Assembly (NCBI GenBank): GCA_913042175.1
Contig: CAJWIX010000008.1
Span: 1-45,673 of the forward strand
DNA: 45,673 nt
Origin: an uncultured Flavobacteriales bacterium
GTDB lineage: Bacteria; Bacteroidota; Bacteroidia; Flavobacteriales_D; Parvicellaceae
Direction of reading: 5' to 3'
The notes under the pieces were generated by a model that ran no database searches, was not told the DNA's origin, and saw only the letters and a list, made by a program, of their open reading frames with translations. Below, in pieces: positions 18,588 to 27,769 of this stretch. How positions within the stretch are numbered: the stretch's first letter is position 1; each line of letters starts with the position of its first letter. The translations under genes were made by a program, and so were the position numbers.

Positions 18588-21500
18588 ATGGGGGTTAGGA
18601 GCAGTTTTTTTCTTTTTTTATTTGGCATTACATGTTGTATCTTTTCACAGCAGGAATCCCCAATTTCTCCTTTTTCAAGCCCAATTAATTGGTCAAAAAT
18701 TGTCCATAAAACAAATGTTGGCATCTATGTAAAAGGCAATGACAGTAAAATTCAAAAATTAGTTCTCGATTATCAAGCTAGCTACATCCATAAACACCAA
18801 GACTGGCACTATATTAGAATAGCACCTAGCCTTTGCAAGAACTTAATTTTAGAAAAAGATATTCAGGATTTCTACCTACCACAAGAAGTTGGCACTCCCA
18901 TGAACGACACCATGCGTGTTAACAATAGAATAAATGACGCTCATAATGGAATTAGCCCACTAAGCAATTCGCATACTGGAAATGGAGTAATAATTGGCTT
19001 TATTGACACAGGCATTGACTTTACACATGATGATTTTAAACATCCTGATGGATCAACTAGAATCATTTCTCTTTGGGATCAAAACTTAGCAACAGCTGCT
19101 AATACACCACAGCCCTATGGTTATGGACAACATTGGGATAGCGCGGGGATAAATGCAGGACTTCCAACTGCACATAATGACCAATGGGGGCATGGAACCA
19201 CAGTAGCTGGAGCGGGTGCTGGCAACGGTTCTGCATTTGGGAAGTACAAAGGGGTAGCCTGTGAAGCTGACATGGTGGTAGTGGAAGCAGATTTTGGAGC
19301 AAATTTTTTGGCCAATGTTCAAGATGCTACCACTTACATTTACAATATTGCCGATTCCTTAGGAAAACCTTGTGTAATCAATGCCAGTGCAGGCACTTAC
19401 TTTGGGGCACATGATGGATTAGATCCTAGTGCACAGTTCATTCATAATAGCGTAGTAGGTGCAGATGGGCATCTTTTTGTTTGTTCTGCAGGAAATGTGG
19501 GGGACAAGTTTTTTCATTTAAGACATGAGGTATCAACCAATGATACTGTTTTTACTTTATTCAAACACAACAATAGTCTTGATTATGCAGTATATGGCTG
19601 TGTCCCCTTCTGTTATGGTGATAATAGTGTTCATTTTGTTGGTTATGGAGACACATCCCAAATAAACCATCTTGAAATTGCCATGAGTGGCTTTCACAAC
19701 GATAACTTAAGAGGCATTACTGACTTTTTTTCAATCAAAGATTACCTGGATGGCAACCTATATCAAGACGCTTATGGGGCTTATGTAGATTCCATTGTAA
19801 ACTCGAATAACGAAAGAGTTGGAATGATGTTCATGTTTGCTCAAACGCTTTATGACTCAGTTGTAAGTTTTGAAATTATACTTAGCCCAGATTCTTCGGG
19901 CAATTACTATTGGGGGCTACATACCACTGGAAATGGTTTTTTAGATGTTTGGTCCGATGAAGCAACCTATAGCAAATCAAATATGGTCAGAATCAACGAT
20001 GCAGAATTTCCATTCAGCTCCACACCACCTAATTACACTAACTCAGATTCACTACAAACTATTTGTAGTTCTTTTCAATGTCTTAACAGCGTTATAACTG
20101 TTGGAAATTACACCAATGACAGTGGATATGTAAATAACCTAGGCAATTGGAAAAGCGAAGCTGGAACAAGGGGAGAAATACACTATAACTCAAGTAAAGG
20201 GCCCACTCGACACGGAGCATTGAAACCAGAAATTGCAGCATCAGGAGCAACTACAGTGAGTTCTTTTCCCATTCATCTATATAGTGGTATGAGCGATGCT
20301 GATTTAGCCTTAGGTGGTAAACATTACCGTAATGGTGGAACATCTATGTCCAGCCCTGTAGTGGCTGGAGTAGCTGCACTATATTTAGAAAAATGCAATC
20401 AAGGGAATTACACTCATTTCCGCAACGACTTAATAAGTAGTGCATACAGCGATGGATGGACAGGCACGCTGCCCAACTATGATTTTGGATATGGAAAATT
20501 AGATGGGTTTCAGACACTTTTACATAGTGGAGTTGATGATACAACTGTTAGCACTGGCTGTGATAGTTTACTTTGGAACAGTAACTATTACAGTTCATCT
20601 GGATATTATTCAGTAAATGGGACAAATACAAAAGGATGTGATTCTGCTCATGTATTACAACTAACTATACATCAATCAAATCTAGTTTCGGACACCCGTT
20701 TTGAATGCGATAGCCTAGAATGGATTGATGGCAATACTTACTATTCAAATAATAATTCTGCTACGCATATATTAGTGAATCAATTTGGGTGCGATAGCAC
20801 GATCAACCTAGATTTAACCGTTGGAGGAAATTCTATTGGAGATACACTAAGCATTTCTTCTTGTGACAATTACTTATGGAATGGAAAATATTATGATTCT
20901 ACTGGAACATTTAATGACACGCTTACAGCTCAAAATGGTTGTGACAGTATTTCTACACTAAGCTTTACAAAATTAACTTCCTCATTTGGTGATACTACAG
21001 CCTTAAATAATTGTGATAGCCTTAATTGGAATGGCACTTATTTTTACACAAGCGGAAACTACGAGGATACTTTGGTAAATACCAATGGTTGTGATAGTAT
21101 AGTTTTTCTGGCAGCAACTATTTTTCCGAGTCATTCGACAAATGAAAACATAAGTTATTGCGAACAGTATACATGGATTAATGGACAAACCTATTACAGC
21201 GATACTTCAGGTGAAACTTATACTTTAACATCCATTAATGGCTGTGACAGTGTGGTAACACTTAACCTCACCATTCATCCTTCTTTTAACTTTGCCGACA
21301 CCATTTCCAGTTGTGATCAGTATCAATGGAATAACAACAACTACTCCACTTCTGGTTTTTACATAGATTCTCTATCCTCCTCTAGCGGTTGTGATAGCAT
21401 TTCCTCTCTCCTACTCACCATCAACTATAGCTTTGCTGACACTCTTTCTACTGCTGCTTGTAACAATTATACTTGGGAAGGCAATTCCTATTCTTCCTCT

Positions 21501-22493
21501 GGCTTTTATCAAGCCAACTACACTACTTCCAATGGATGTGACAGTACCCTTTATCTGAGTCTTATCATTAATTCCAGTTATTCTGATACCACTACCCAAG
21601 CTCATTGCGACAACTACACTTGGAACAATCAGCTATATTCTTCTTCTGGGATTTATGTAGACTCCAATCTTAATAGCGCTGGATGTGATAGCTTGAACTA
21701 CCTCAACCTCTCTATCTATCCAAGTTATGTGGATACTTTCTTCAAAGCTGTTTGTGACACTTTTGTGTGGAACAACAATACATATACTTCCTCCGGGATT
21801 TATACCGACACCCTAGCAAGTATCAACGCTTGCGATAGTGTGGTTTCTTATGAATTAAACGTCAACAACCAAATGGGTAGTCCAATTACCTTACAATTGG
21901 TATTAGATGACTACTGCAAAGAAACAAGGTGGACGATAAAAGATAGTCAAGATTCATTGTGGTATGAAGGTGGTCCATATGATTGTATCCCCAATGGCGG
22001 AGGTAATCAAGCCAATGACACCATCATTCAAGACATTTATATTGACGCTAACGAGTGTTACACTTTTGACCTCATCGATGACTTTGGTGATGGCATGAGT
22101 GCATCAACTTATGGCGGGACAGATGGAGAATGGTTACTAACAGACTACAACGGAGTTACACTCATGGAAGGAGAAGGAAATTTTGGTAGTGTGATAAGTG
22201 CTGATGTGCATATTATAACAGCCATTCCTTCAAGCATAAGTATGAATAATACCCAAAGTAACGCTATTCAAGTTTTTCCAAATCCGTTTTCTAATGAATC
22301 GCAAATTGTAATTAATGACCCTCAACACAAAATTGATTATCAAATTGTGGATGCCCAGGGTAGAGTGGTAAGAAATGCTACATCATCTCAAAATATATTC
22401 ATTATAAACAAGGGAAATCTTTCAAATGGACTATACTGGTTGAAAATTTTAAATCTACCAAACATAAAACCAGTATTACTTGTTATAGAATAA
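18588..22493 (+). CDS. S8 family serine peptidase with nine Cys/Trp repeats and C-terminal T9SS type A sorting domain
   Basis: FIDTGIDFTH, GHGTTVAGAGAG, GTSMSSPVVAGVAAL; repeats CDx3WNxxxYxxSGxY...GCDS; IQVFPNPFSNESQI...GLYWLKI terminal domain. Confidence 0.9.
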   Translation: MGVRSSFFLFLFGITCCIFSQQESPISPFSSPINWSKIVHKTNVGIYVKGNDSKIQKLVLDYQASYIHKHQDWHYIRIAPSLCKNLILEKDIQDFYLPQEVGTPMNDTMRVNNRINDAHNGISPLSNSHTGNGVIIGFIDTGIDFTHDDFKHPDGSTRIISLWDQNLATAANTPQPYGYGQHWDSAGINAGLPTAHNDQWGHGTTVAGAGAGNGSAFGKYKGVACEADMVVVEADFGANFLANVQDATTYIYNIADSLGKPCVINASAGTYFGAHDGLDPSAQFIHNSVVGADGHLFVCSAGNVGDKFFHLRHEVSTNDTVFTLFKHNNSLDYAVYGCVPFCYGDNSVHFVGYGDTSQINHLEIAMSGFHNDNLRGITDFFSIKDYLDGNLYQDAYGAYVDSIVNSNNERVGMMFMFAQTLYDSVVSFEIILSPDSSGNYYWGLHTTGNGFLDVWSDEATYSKSNMVRINDAEFPFSSTPPNYTNSDSLQTICSSFQCLNSVITVGNYTNDSGYVNNLGNWKSEAGTRGEIHYNSSKGPTRHGALKPEIAASGATTVSSFPIHLYSGMSDADLALGGKHYRNGGTSMSSPVVAGVAALYLEKCNQGNYTHFRNDLISSAYSDGWTGTLPNYDFGYGKLDGFQTLLHSGVDDTTVSTGCDSLLWNSNYYSSSGYYSVNGTNTKGCDSAHVLQLTIHQSNLVSDTRFECDSLEWIDGNTYYSNNNSATHILVNQFGCDSTINLDLTVGGNSIGDTLSISSCDNYLWNGKYYDSTGTFNDTLTAQNGCDSISTLSFTKLTSSFGDTTALNNCDSLNWNGTYFYTSGNYEDTLVNTNGCDSIVFLAATIFPSHSTNENISYCEQYTWINGQTYYSDTSGETYTLTSINGCDSVVTLNLTIHPSFNFADTISSCDQYQWNNNNYSTSGFYIDSLSSSSGCDSISSLLLTINYSFADTLSTAACNNYTWEGNSYSSSGFYQANYTTSNGCDSTLYLSLIINSSYSDTTTQAHCDNYTWNNQLYSSSGIYVDSNLNSAGCDSLNYLNLSIYPSYVDTFFKAVCDTFVWNNNTYTSSGIYTDTLASINACDSVVSYELNVNNQMGSPITLQLVLDDYCKETRWTIKDSQDSLWYEGGPYDCIPNGGGNQANDTIIQDIYIDANECYTFDLIDDFGDGMSASTYGGTDGEWLLTDYNGVTLMEGEGNFGSVISADVHIITAIPSSISMNNTQSNAIQVFPNPFSNESQIVINDPQHKIDYQIVDAQGRVVRNATSSQNIFIINKGNLSNGLYWLKILNLPNIKPVLLVIE
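20556..21865 (+). repeat. Nine tandem approximately 40-50 aa protein repeats inside the T9SS subtilase
   Basis: Repeat anchors: TGCDSLLW, FECDSLEW, SSCDNYLW, NNCDSLNW, SYCEQYTW, SSCDQYQW, AACNNYTW, AHCDNYTW, AVCDTFVW, each followed by a (G/A)CDS. Confidence 0.85.
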
Positions 22494-22497
22494 TTGT

Positions 22498-22505
22498 TAG
22501 TTTTG
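22498..22505 (+). promoter_or_regulatory. -7 box TAGTTTTG for the DUF5606 gene
   Basis: Exact TAnnTTTG 16 nt upstream of ATG 22522. Confidence 0.55.
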
Positions 22506-22521
22506 CCGGACAATTAAGATT

Positions 22522-22968
22522 ATGGAATTAAAAGATTTTATATCAGTAGCTGGAAAATCAGGATTACATACCATTGTTGGTAAGTCCAAAAACAATGTGA
22601 TTGTAGAATCGCTGAAAGACAAAAAGAGGTTTCCAATTTTTAACACGAATAAAATAAGTGCTTTATCAGACATAAGTATTTACACTTATGATGAGGAAAT
22701 TTTACTTTCAGAAGTTTTTGATAGAATTCAAAAAAAATATCAAAAAGATGCTGCCATCTCTCATCTTGAAAAAGGGGACGAATTACGAAAAGTTTTCGAG
22801 GAATTAATCCCAAATTATGATCAAGAACAAGTTTATAATTCTGATATTAAAAAAGTATTTCAGTGGTATAATATTTTACATGAAACCAATAATCTGATTC
22901 AAGAAGAATCAAATGAAGAGCCTGATGAAAATGCTGATCAAGAAAAAACTGAATCTAAAAAGGACTAA
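22522..22968 (+). CDS. DUF5606 family protein
   Basis: MELKDFISVAGKSGLHTIVGKSKNNVIVESLKDKKRFPIFNTNKISALSDISIYT; acidic C-terminal tail. Confidence 0.8.
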   Translation: MELKDFISVAGKSGLHTIVGKSKNNVIVESLKDKKRFPIFNTNKISALSDISIYTYDEEILLSEVFDRIQKKYQKDAAISHLEKGDELRKVFEELIPNYDQEQVYNSDIKKVFQWYNILHETNNLIQEESNEEPDENADQEKTESKKD

Positions 22969-23032
22969 AGTTTAACATTTCTTCACCATTTTCTAATCTA
23001 GTTAGCCTTAATTTTAAAATAAATTAATTAAA

Positions 23033-23698
23033 ATGAACAAAAAGCATATTGCATTCTTCTTAATGATATTTATTAACCTATCAATTATGAATGCACAAAA
23101 ATTAAAAACAGAAATTGACTCCGTAAGTTATTGTATTGGAGTTAATATTGGCGAAAACTTAAAAAATCAATTTAGCGATATTGACATCAAAGATTTTATG
23201 AACGGAATTAATGATGTTTTAAGTGATAAAAGTGAACCGAAAATATCTAATGCAGAAGCTCAAAAAATTCTACAAGAATACTTTTCTAAACAACAAGAAC
23301 TTAAATCAAAAAAAGCCATAGAAGAAGGAGAAAACTTCTTAGCTGAAAATGGTAAAAAGAAAGGGGTAACTACATTAGAAAGTGGATTACAATATGAAGT
23401 GATTACAAAAGGAGAAGGTGCTAAACCAACGCTTAATGACCAAGTTACTACACATTACCATGGAACACTAATTGATGGGACTGTTTTTGATAGTTCTGTA
23501 GAGCGTGGTCAACCTGCAACATTTCCTGTTAGTGGAGTTATAAAAGGATGGACAGAAGCATTACAACTAATGTCAGTTGGTTCTAAATGGAGGCTTTTTG
23601 TTCCTTATAACTTAGCCTACGGAGAAAGAGGTGCTGGAGCAAATATTGGTCCTTTCACTACCCTTATTTTTGAAGTTGAACTAATAAGCATAAACTAA
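23033..23698 (+). CDS. FKBP-type peptidyl-prolyl cis-trans isomerase, signal peptide
   Basis: [38 protein letters not shown]...; N-terminal FKBP dimerization-like region. Confidence 0.9.
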   Translation: MNKKHIAFFLMIFINLSIMNAQKLKTEIDSVSYCIGVNIGENLKNQFSDIDIKDFMNGINDVLSDKSEPKISNAEAQKILQEYFSKQQELKSKKAIEEGENFLAENGKKKGVTTLESGLQYEVITKGEGAKPTLNDQVTTHYHGTLIDGTVFDSSVERGQPATFPVSGVIKGWTEALQLMSVGSKWRLFVPYNLAYGERGAGANIGPFTTLIFEVELISIN

Positions 23699-23699
23699 T

Positions 23700-24377
23700 A
23701 TGAAACTAAATGTAACAGCAATTGCACTGACAACAATATTGTTCTCATGCAGTCAAAACAAAAACACACAAAACGTAACTCTTGAAGATGAAATTGATTC
23801 TACGAGTTTTGCCATTGGTGTAAGTGTTGGTGAAAACTTAAATAATCAATTTGATGAGTTAGACTTTGAATTAGTTAATGCCGGAATAAATTCAACAAAG
23901 GACACGTCAAACAATTTTGGAATAAGCTCAATGGTTGCTCAAGGCATTATCCAACGATACATGACAAAAAAACAACTCGAAAAACAAAAAGAAGTTGATG
24001 CTTTAAAAAATATTTGGTTTCAAGATACACTTTCAATTGGTGATATGTTTACCACAGAAAGTGGAATTAAATATCAAATATTGGTGAATGGGAGTGGAGC
24101 TAAACCAACTTTAAATGATCAGGTAGAAACTCACTATCATGGTACATTATTGGACGGAACAGTCTTTGATAGCTCTATTGATAGAGGAGAAACTGTTTCA
24201 TTCCCTGTTAGTGGTGTAATACCTGGATGGACTGAAGCCCTTCAATTAATGTCAGTAGGCTCAAAGTGGAAACTAATCATCCCATCTGAACTAGCATATG
24301 GAGAAAGAGGTGCGGGTCAAATGATTCCTCCAAATTCAGATTTAATTTTTATTGTGGAGTTAGTTAGTATTAAGTAA
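23700..24377 (+). CDS. FKBP-type peptidyl-prolyl cis-trans isomerase, lipoprotein paralogue
   Basis: [38 protein letters not shown]...; lipobox-like [11 protein letters not shown]. Confidence 0.9.
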   Translation: MKLNVTAIALTTILFSCSQNKNTQNVTLEDEIDSTSFAIGVSVGENLNNQFDELDFELVNAGINSTKDTSNNFGISSMVAQGIIQRYMTKKQLEKQKEVDALKNIWFQDTLSIGDMFTTESGIKYQILVNGSGAKPTLNDQVETHYHGTLLDGTVFDSSIDRGETVSFPVSGVIPGWTEALQLMSVGSKWKLIIPSELAYGERGAGQMIPPNSDLIFIVELVSIK

Positions 24378-24386
24378 TTAACAATA

Positions 24387-25439
24387 CTATATATCCTTTT
24401 TTAATATTGTTTGGGTTGGGAAAGCAAATTCCAACCCTTCTTTATTAAACCTTTTCAGTATCTCTTTATTTACTAATGTCTGGGTATCTAACCAATGTGA
24501 TTCTGGTCGTACATAATAAATGAAAACTATATTTAAAGAGAAATCTCCAAACCCATTAAAACCAGCAGCGTAATCGTCTGTAATTGCATCTTGATTTTTA
24601 ACTATATCTTCTAAGATATCAATGGCTTTTTGCATATCATCTTCATTAGTATCATAGGTCAATCCTAAATTTAATTTCACTTTTAAAGCTGGTTGAGAAG
24701 TAACATTGGTAACACTATTATCTGTAAACCGTGAATTTGGTATAGTAACTATTCTTCCTTCAAGTGTTCTTAACCTAGTACTTCTAAGGCCAACTTCCTC
24801 GACTGTTCCATCAAAACCATCAACTTGAATTCGGTCTTTTATTCTGAAGGGTTTATCAAGAAAAATCATAATTCCTGCAAAAATATTTTTCACTGAATCT
24901 TGAGCAGCAAGAGCCAAAGCTAAACCACCTATTCCAAGTCCTGCAATCATGGCTGTAATGTCAAATCCAATATTGTCTAAACCTATAATAATACCTAAAA
25001 CCCAAATAATAGATCTCACCCCTTTTTGAATTACAGGAATCAACTGATTATCAAAACTACTATCAGATTTTTCTGATATTGGCATGATTACTTCAGAAAT
25101 TAAAGCATCAACAACTCTAGATAAAATGGCAGTTAAATCAATTACTAACAAGAAGTAAGCAACATTTTCAAGAATATCTTCTATTTCTTGCGTAAAAGTT
25201 AGATAATGTATAGAAATCCAATAACCTAAAATTAGCAACAAATAAGTTAGCGGCTTTTCCAGTTTATCTATTAAAACATCATCCAAGTTTGTTTTTGTTT
25301 TCGATGTTAAACGTCTAATAATATTGGAAAAAATCCAATACAATACTTTTACCAAAACAAACGAAACAATAAGAATTCCGAGTGCAATACCCCAATTCAA
25401 AATACTATTACCGTAAAATTCTTGATTTAAGAAATCCAT
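24387..25439 (-). CDS. Small-conductance mechanosensitive channel (MscS family)
   Basis: N-terminal TM helices; GLGIGGLALALAAQDSVKNIFAGIMIFLDKPFRIKDRI; TRLRTLEGRIVTIPNS. Confidence 0.92.
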   Translation of the reverse strand: MDFLNQEFYGNSILNWGIALGILIVSFVLVKVLYWIFSNIIRRLTSKTKTNLDDVLIDKLEKPLTYLLLILGYWISIHYLTFTQEIEDILENVAYFLLVIDLTAILSRVVDALISEVIMPISEKSDSSFDNQLIPVIQKGVRSIIWVLGIIIGLDNIGFDITAMIAGLGIGGLALALAAQDSVKNIFAGIMIFLDKPFRIKDRIQVDGFDGTVEEVGLRSTRLRTLEGRIVTIPNSRFTDNSVTNVTSQPALKVKLNLGLTYDTNEDDMQKAIDILEDIVKNQDAITDDYAAGFNGFGDFSLNIVFIYYVRPESHWLDTQTLVNKEILKRFNKEGLEFAFPTQTILKKDI

Positions 25440-25489
25440 GTTTTAAAATTTTGACTGCAAATCTATTATATTCTGAGAAATGTAAAAAA

Positions 25490-27538
25490 TCAATATTCCA
25501 AAAGCCCTTTAATTGCTGATTTAACCATTTGTGCATTTGGTAAATAAGCTATTTCAAGATCTTCATTTAATGGAATAGCAGGAGTATTTTTTGCGCCCAC
25601 TAATCTAATAGGAGCATCAAGGTATTCAAAACAATTTTGTTGAATTTTCCCTGCTAAACCTAAGGCAAATGTTGCATTAGATGGTTCTTCAGTTACAATT
25701 AAAGCCTTACCATGATTTCTAACAGACTCGTAAATTAATTCTTCATCTAATGGATAAAGTGTTCTAAGATCAATTATTTCAACTTTACCCTCAAAAGCAG
25801 AAGCGGCTTCTAATGCCCAATATACTCCTCTTCCATAAGTTATAATAGATATAGATTCTCCTTTGATAGCATAGTTTTTATCTGCTTCTAAAACTAACCT
25901 ACCTTTTCCAAATGGGACAACATAGTCTTCTGATGGTTCAATTGTTTTGGCGTTTTCAGTTCCAGGAATTTTTGACCAATACAACCCTTTGTGCTCTAAC
26001 ATGACCACAGGATTAGGATCATGATAAGCTGCCTTCATCAATCCTTTTAAATCAGCACCAGTTGAAGGATAAGCAATTTTTATACCTTGTATATTAGTCA
26101 CAATAGATTCTACACTTGAAGAATGATAAGGACCTCCGGATCCATAAGCCCCTATTGGCACCCTTAAGATCATACTTACAGGCCACTTACCATTGGTTAA
26201 ATAATTTGATCTACTTACCTCAGTAAACAATTGATTCAAACCTGGCCATATGTAATCGGCAAATTGAACTTCTACAATTGGTTTTAATCCAACTGCAGAC
26301 ATACCAACCGTACTACCTACAATAAATGCTTCTTGAATTGGAGTATTGAATACCCTTTCATCACCAAATTGCTGAGCTAATGTAGCTGCTTCTCTAAAAA
26401 CACCTCCTAACCTACCACCCACATCTTGGCCATATAGAAGACACTTTTTGTCATTTTCCATCAACTCTCTGATAGCAAATAGGGCTGAATCAACCATAAC
26501 TGTTGGCTCCTTACCCTTAGGTGAGCGTTCACCTTTCTCTTCCAAAATATCAGTTGGAGCAAAAATATGATCAGTAAGACTTTCCTTTGTAGGATATTCT
26601 TCACCCAAGGCCTCTTTATAGTCTTGGTTTACTTTTGTTTTTGCAATTTCTTCAATTTCAACTAATTTCTTCTCCTCTATTCCATGATCCAATAATTGAC
26701 TTTTCAATATTGGAAATGGATCTCTTTTTTGGTGAATAGCCAAATCATCTCTATACCATTCCATCCTAACTCCAGATGTATGATGATTTAGCAAAGGAAC
26801 CTTACCATGAACTAAAACTGGTCCCTTTCTCTTCCTAACCCAATTAAATGCATCTTCAATATTTTTGTATGATGAAATATAATCTGACCCATTAACAGCA
26901 ATGCTCTTTAGGTTTTTAAAACCTTTGGCAAAATGACTCATGTCTTGAGACCTAATTTCTTTAGCATTAGCAGATATATCCCATTCATTGTCTTGAACAA
27001 AAAAGATAATCGGTAATTTTTTTAGTGTGGCCATTTGGAAAGCTTCAGACACCTCCCCTTCAGTACATGACGCATCACCAAGAGAACAAACCACAATAGG
27101 TTTTTGATTTTTATTTTCATCTAAACCTACTTTTTCTTTGTAATCAATACCCATTGCTGCTCCTGCAGCAGGAATGGCTTGCATACCTGTCGCTGAAGAT
27201 TGGTGAGGTATTTTAGGAAAATCTTTATGATTTGAACTTGGATGAGAATAATATGTTCTACCACCAGAAAATGGATCATTTTTCTTGGCTAGTAACTGTA
27301 GCATTAAATCCTTTGGAGTAAACCCCATAGCCAATAACATAGAATCATCTCTGTAATATGGGAAAACATAATCACAATTTTGTAGTTGTTGACCTAGGGC
27401 TATTTGAAAAGCTTCATGACCTTTTGATGTAGCATGTACATACTTTGATGTTATTGCTTTTTCTTGCTCAAAAAGGGTACTCATCGCCCTTGCTGTACAA
27501 ATAACCTGAAATGCTTCTATTAAAAGTTGTTTTTTCAA
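25490..27538 (-). CDS. Thiamine-dependent 2-oxoacid dehydrogenase, fused E1 alpha/beta subunits
   Basis: N-terminal E1alpha (YYRDDSMLLAMG; GDASCTEGEVSEAFQMA), C-terminal E1beta transketolase-like part (GQDVGGRLGGVFREA; ...IDLRTLYPLDEE). A TTG start near 27538 is plausible; ORF track starts at 27559. Confidence 0.88.
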   Translation of the reverse strand: MKKQLLIEAFQVICTARAMSTLFEQEKAITSKYVHATSKGHEAFQIALGQQLQNCDYVFPYYRDDSMLLAMGFTPKDLMLQLLAKKNDPFSGGRTYYSHPSSNHKDFPKIPHQSSATGMQAIPAAGAAMGIDYKEKVGLDENKNQKPIVVCSLGDASCTEGEVSEAFQMATLKKLPIIFFVQDNEWDISANAKEIRSQDMSHFAKGFKNLKSIAVNGSDYISSYKNIEDAFNWVRKRKGPVLVHGKVPLLNHHTSGVRMEWYRDDLAIHQKRDPFPILKSQLLDHGIEEKKLVEIEEIAKTKVNQDYKEALGEEYPTKESLTDHIFAPTDILEEKGERSPKGKEPTVMVDSALFAIRELMENDKKCLLYGQDVGGRLGGVFREAATLAQQFGDERVFNTPIQEAFIVGSTVGMSAVGLKPIVEVQFADYIWPGLNQLFTEVSRSNYLTNGKWPVSMILRVPIGAYGSGGPYHSSSVESIVTNIQGIKIAYPSTGADLKGLMKAAYHDPNPVVMLEHKGLYWSKIPGTENAKTIEPSEDYVVPFGKGRLVLEADKNYAIKGESISIITYGRGVYWALEAASAFEGKVEIIDLRTLYPLDEELIYESVRNHGKALIVTEEPSNATFALGLAGKIQQNCFEYLDAPIRLVGAKNTPAIPLNEDLEIAYLPNAQMVKSAIKGLLEY

Positions 27539-27743
27539 TCTTAAATAAGAGGACACCAAATATACAAATAATACTAATTTTTAGTATGAATGTCTAATAA
27601 AGTATTTTATATCTTTAAATTAACTTAGGTTAAAATAATATTTTAAATACAAGAATGAAAATAATATAATATTTTTTCTTAAAGTTGCGGATACATGATT
27701 TTTTAAACTACCATATTAATAAGTTTTTTTTCAAATAAAATAT

Positions 27744-27751
27744 TAGTTTTG
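27744..27751 (+). promoter_or_regulatory. -7 box TAGTTTTG for the PDZ-like membrane protein gene
   Basis: Exact TAnnTTTG 18 nt upstream of ATG 27770. Confidence 0.55.
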
Positions 27752-27769
27752 TACACCAAAATACTCCAA

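Noticed and set aside
19086-19322. Three overlapping minus-strand ORFs
   Set aside because: All antisense to the catalytic domain of the S8 protease; no motifs.
20556-21865. Regular repeats resembling a CRISPR-like array
   Set aside because: Repeats are in frame, degenerate at the nucleotide level and conserved as protein motifs; no constant DNA repeats or spacers.
27560-27769. AT-rich inverted repeats (e.g. TTAAAAT-AAT-ATTTTAA at 27630-27646) as a designed regulatory structure
   Set aside because: Region is almost pure A/T, where such short dyads are expected by chance; kept only the TAGTTTTG box.
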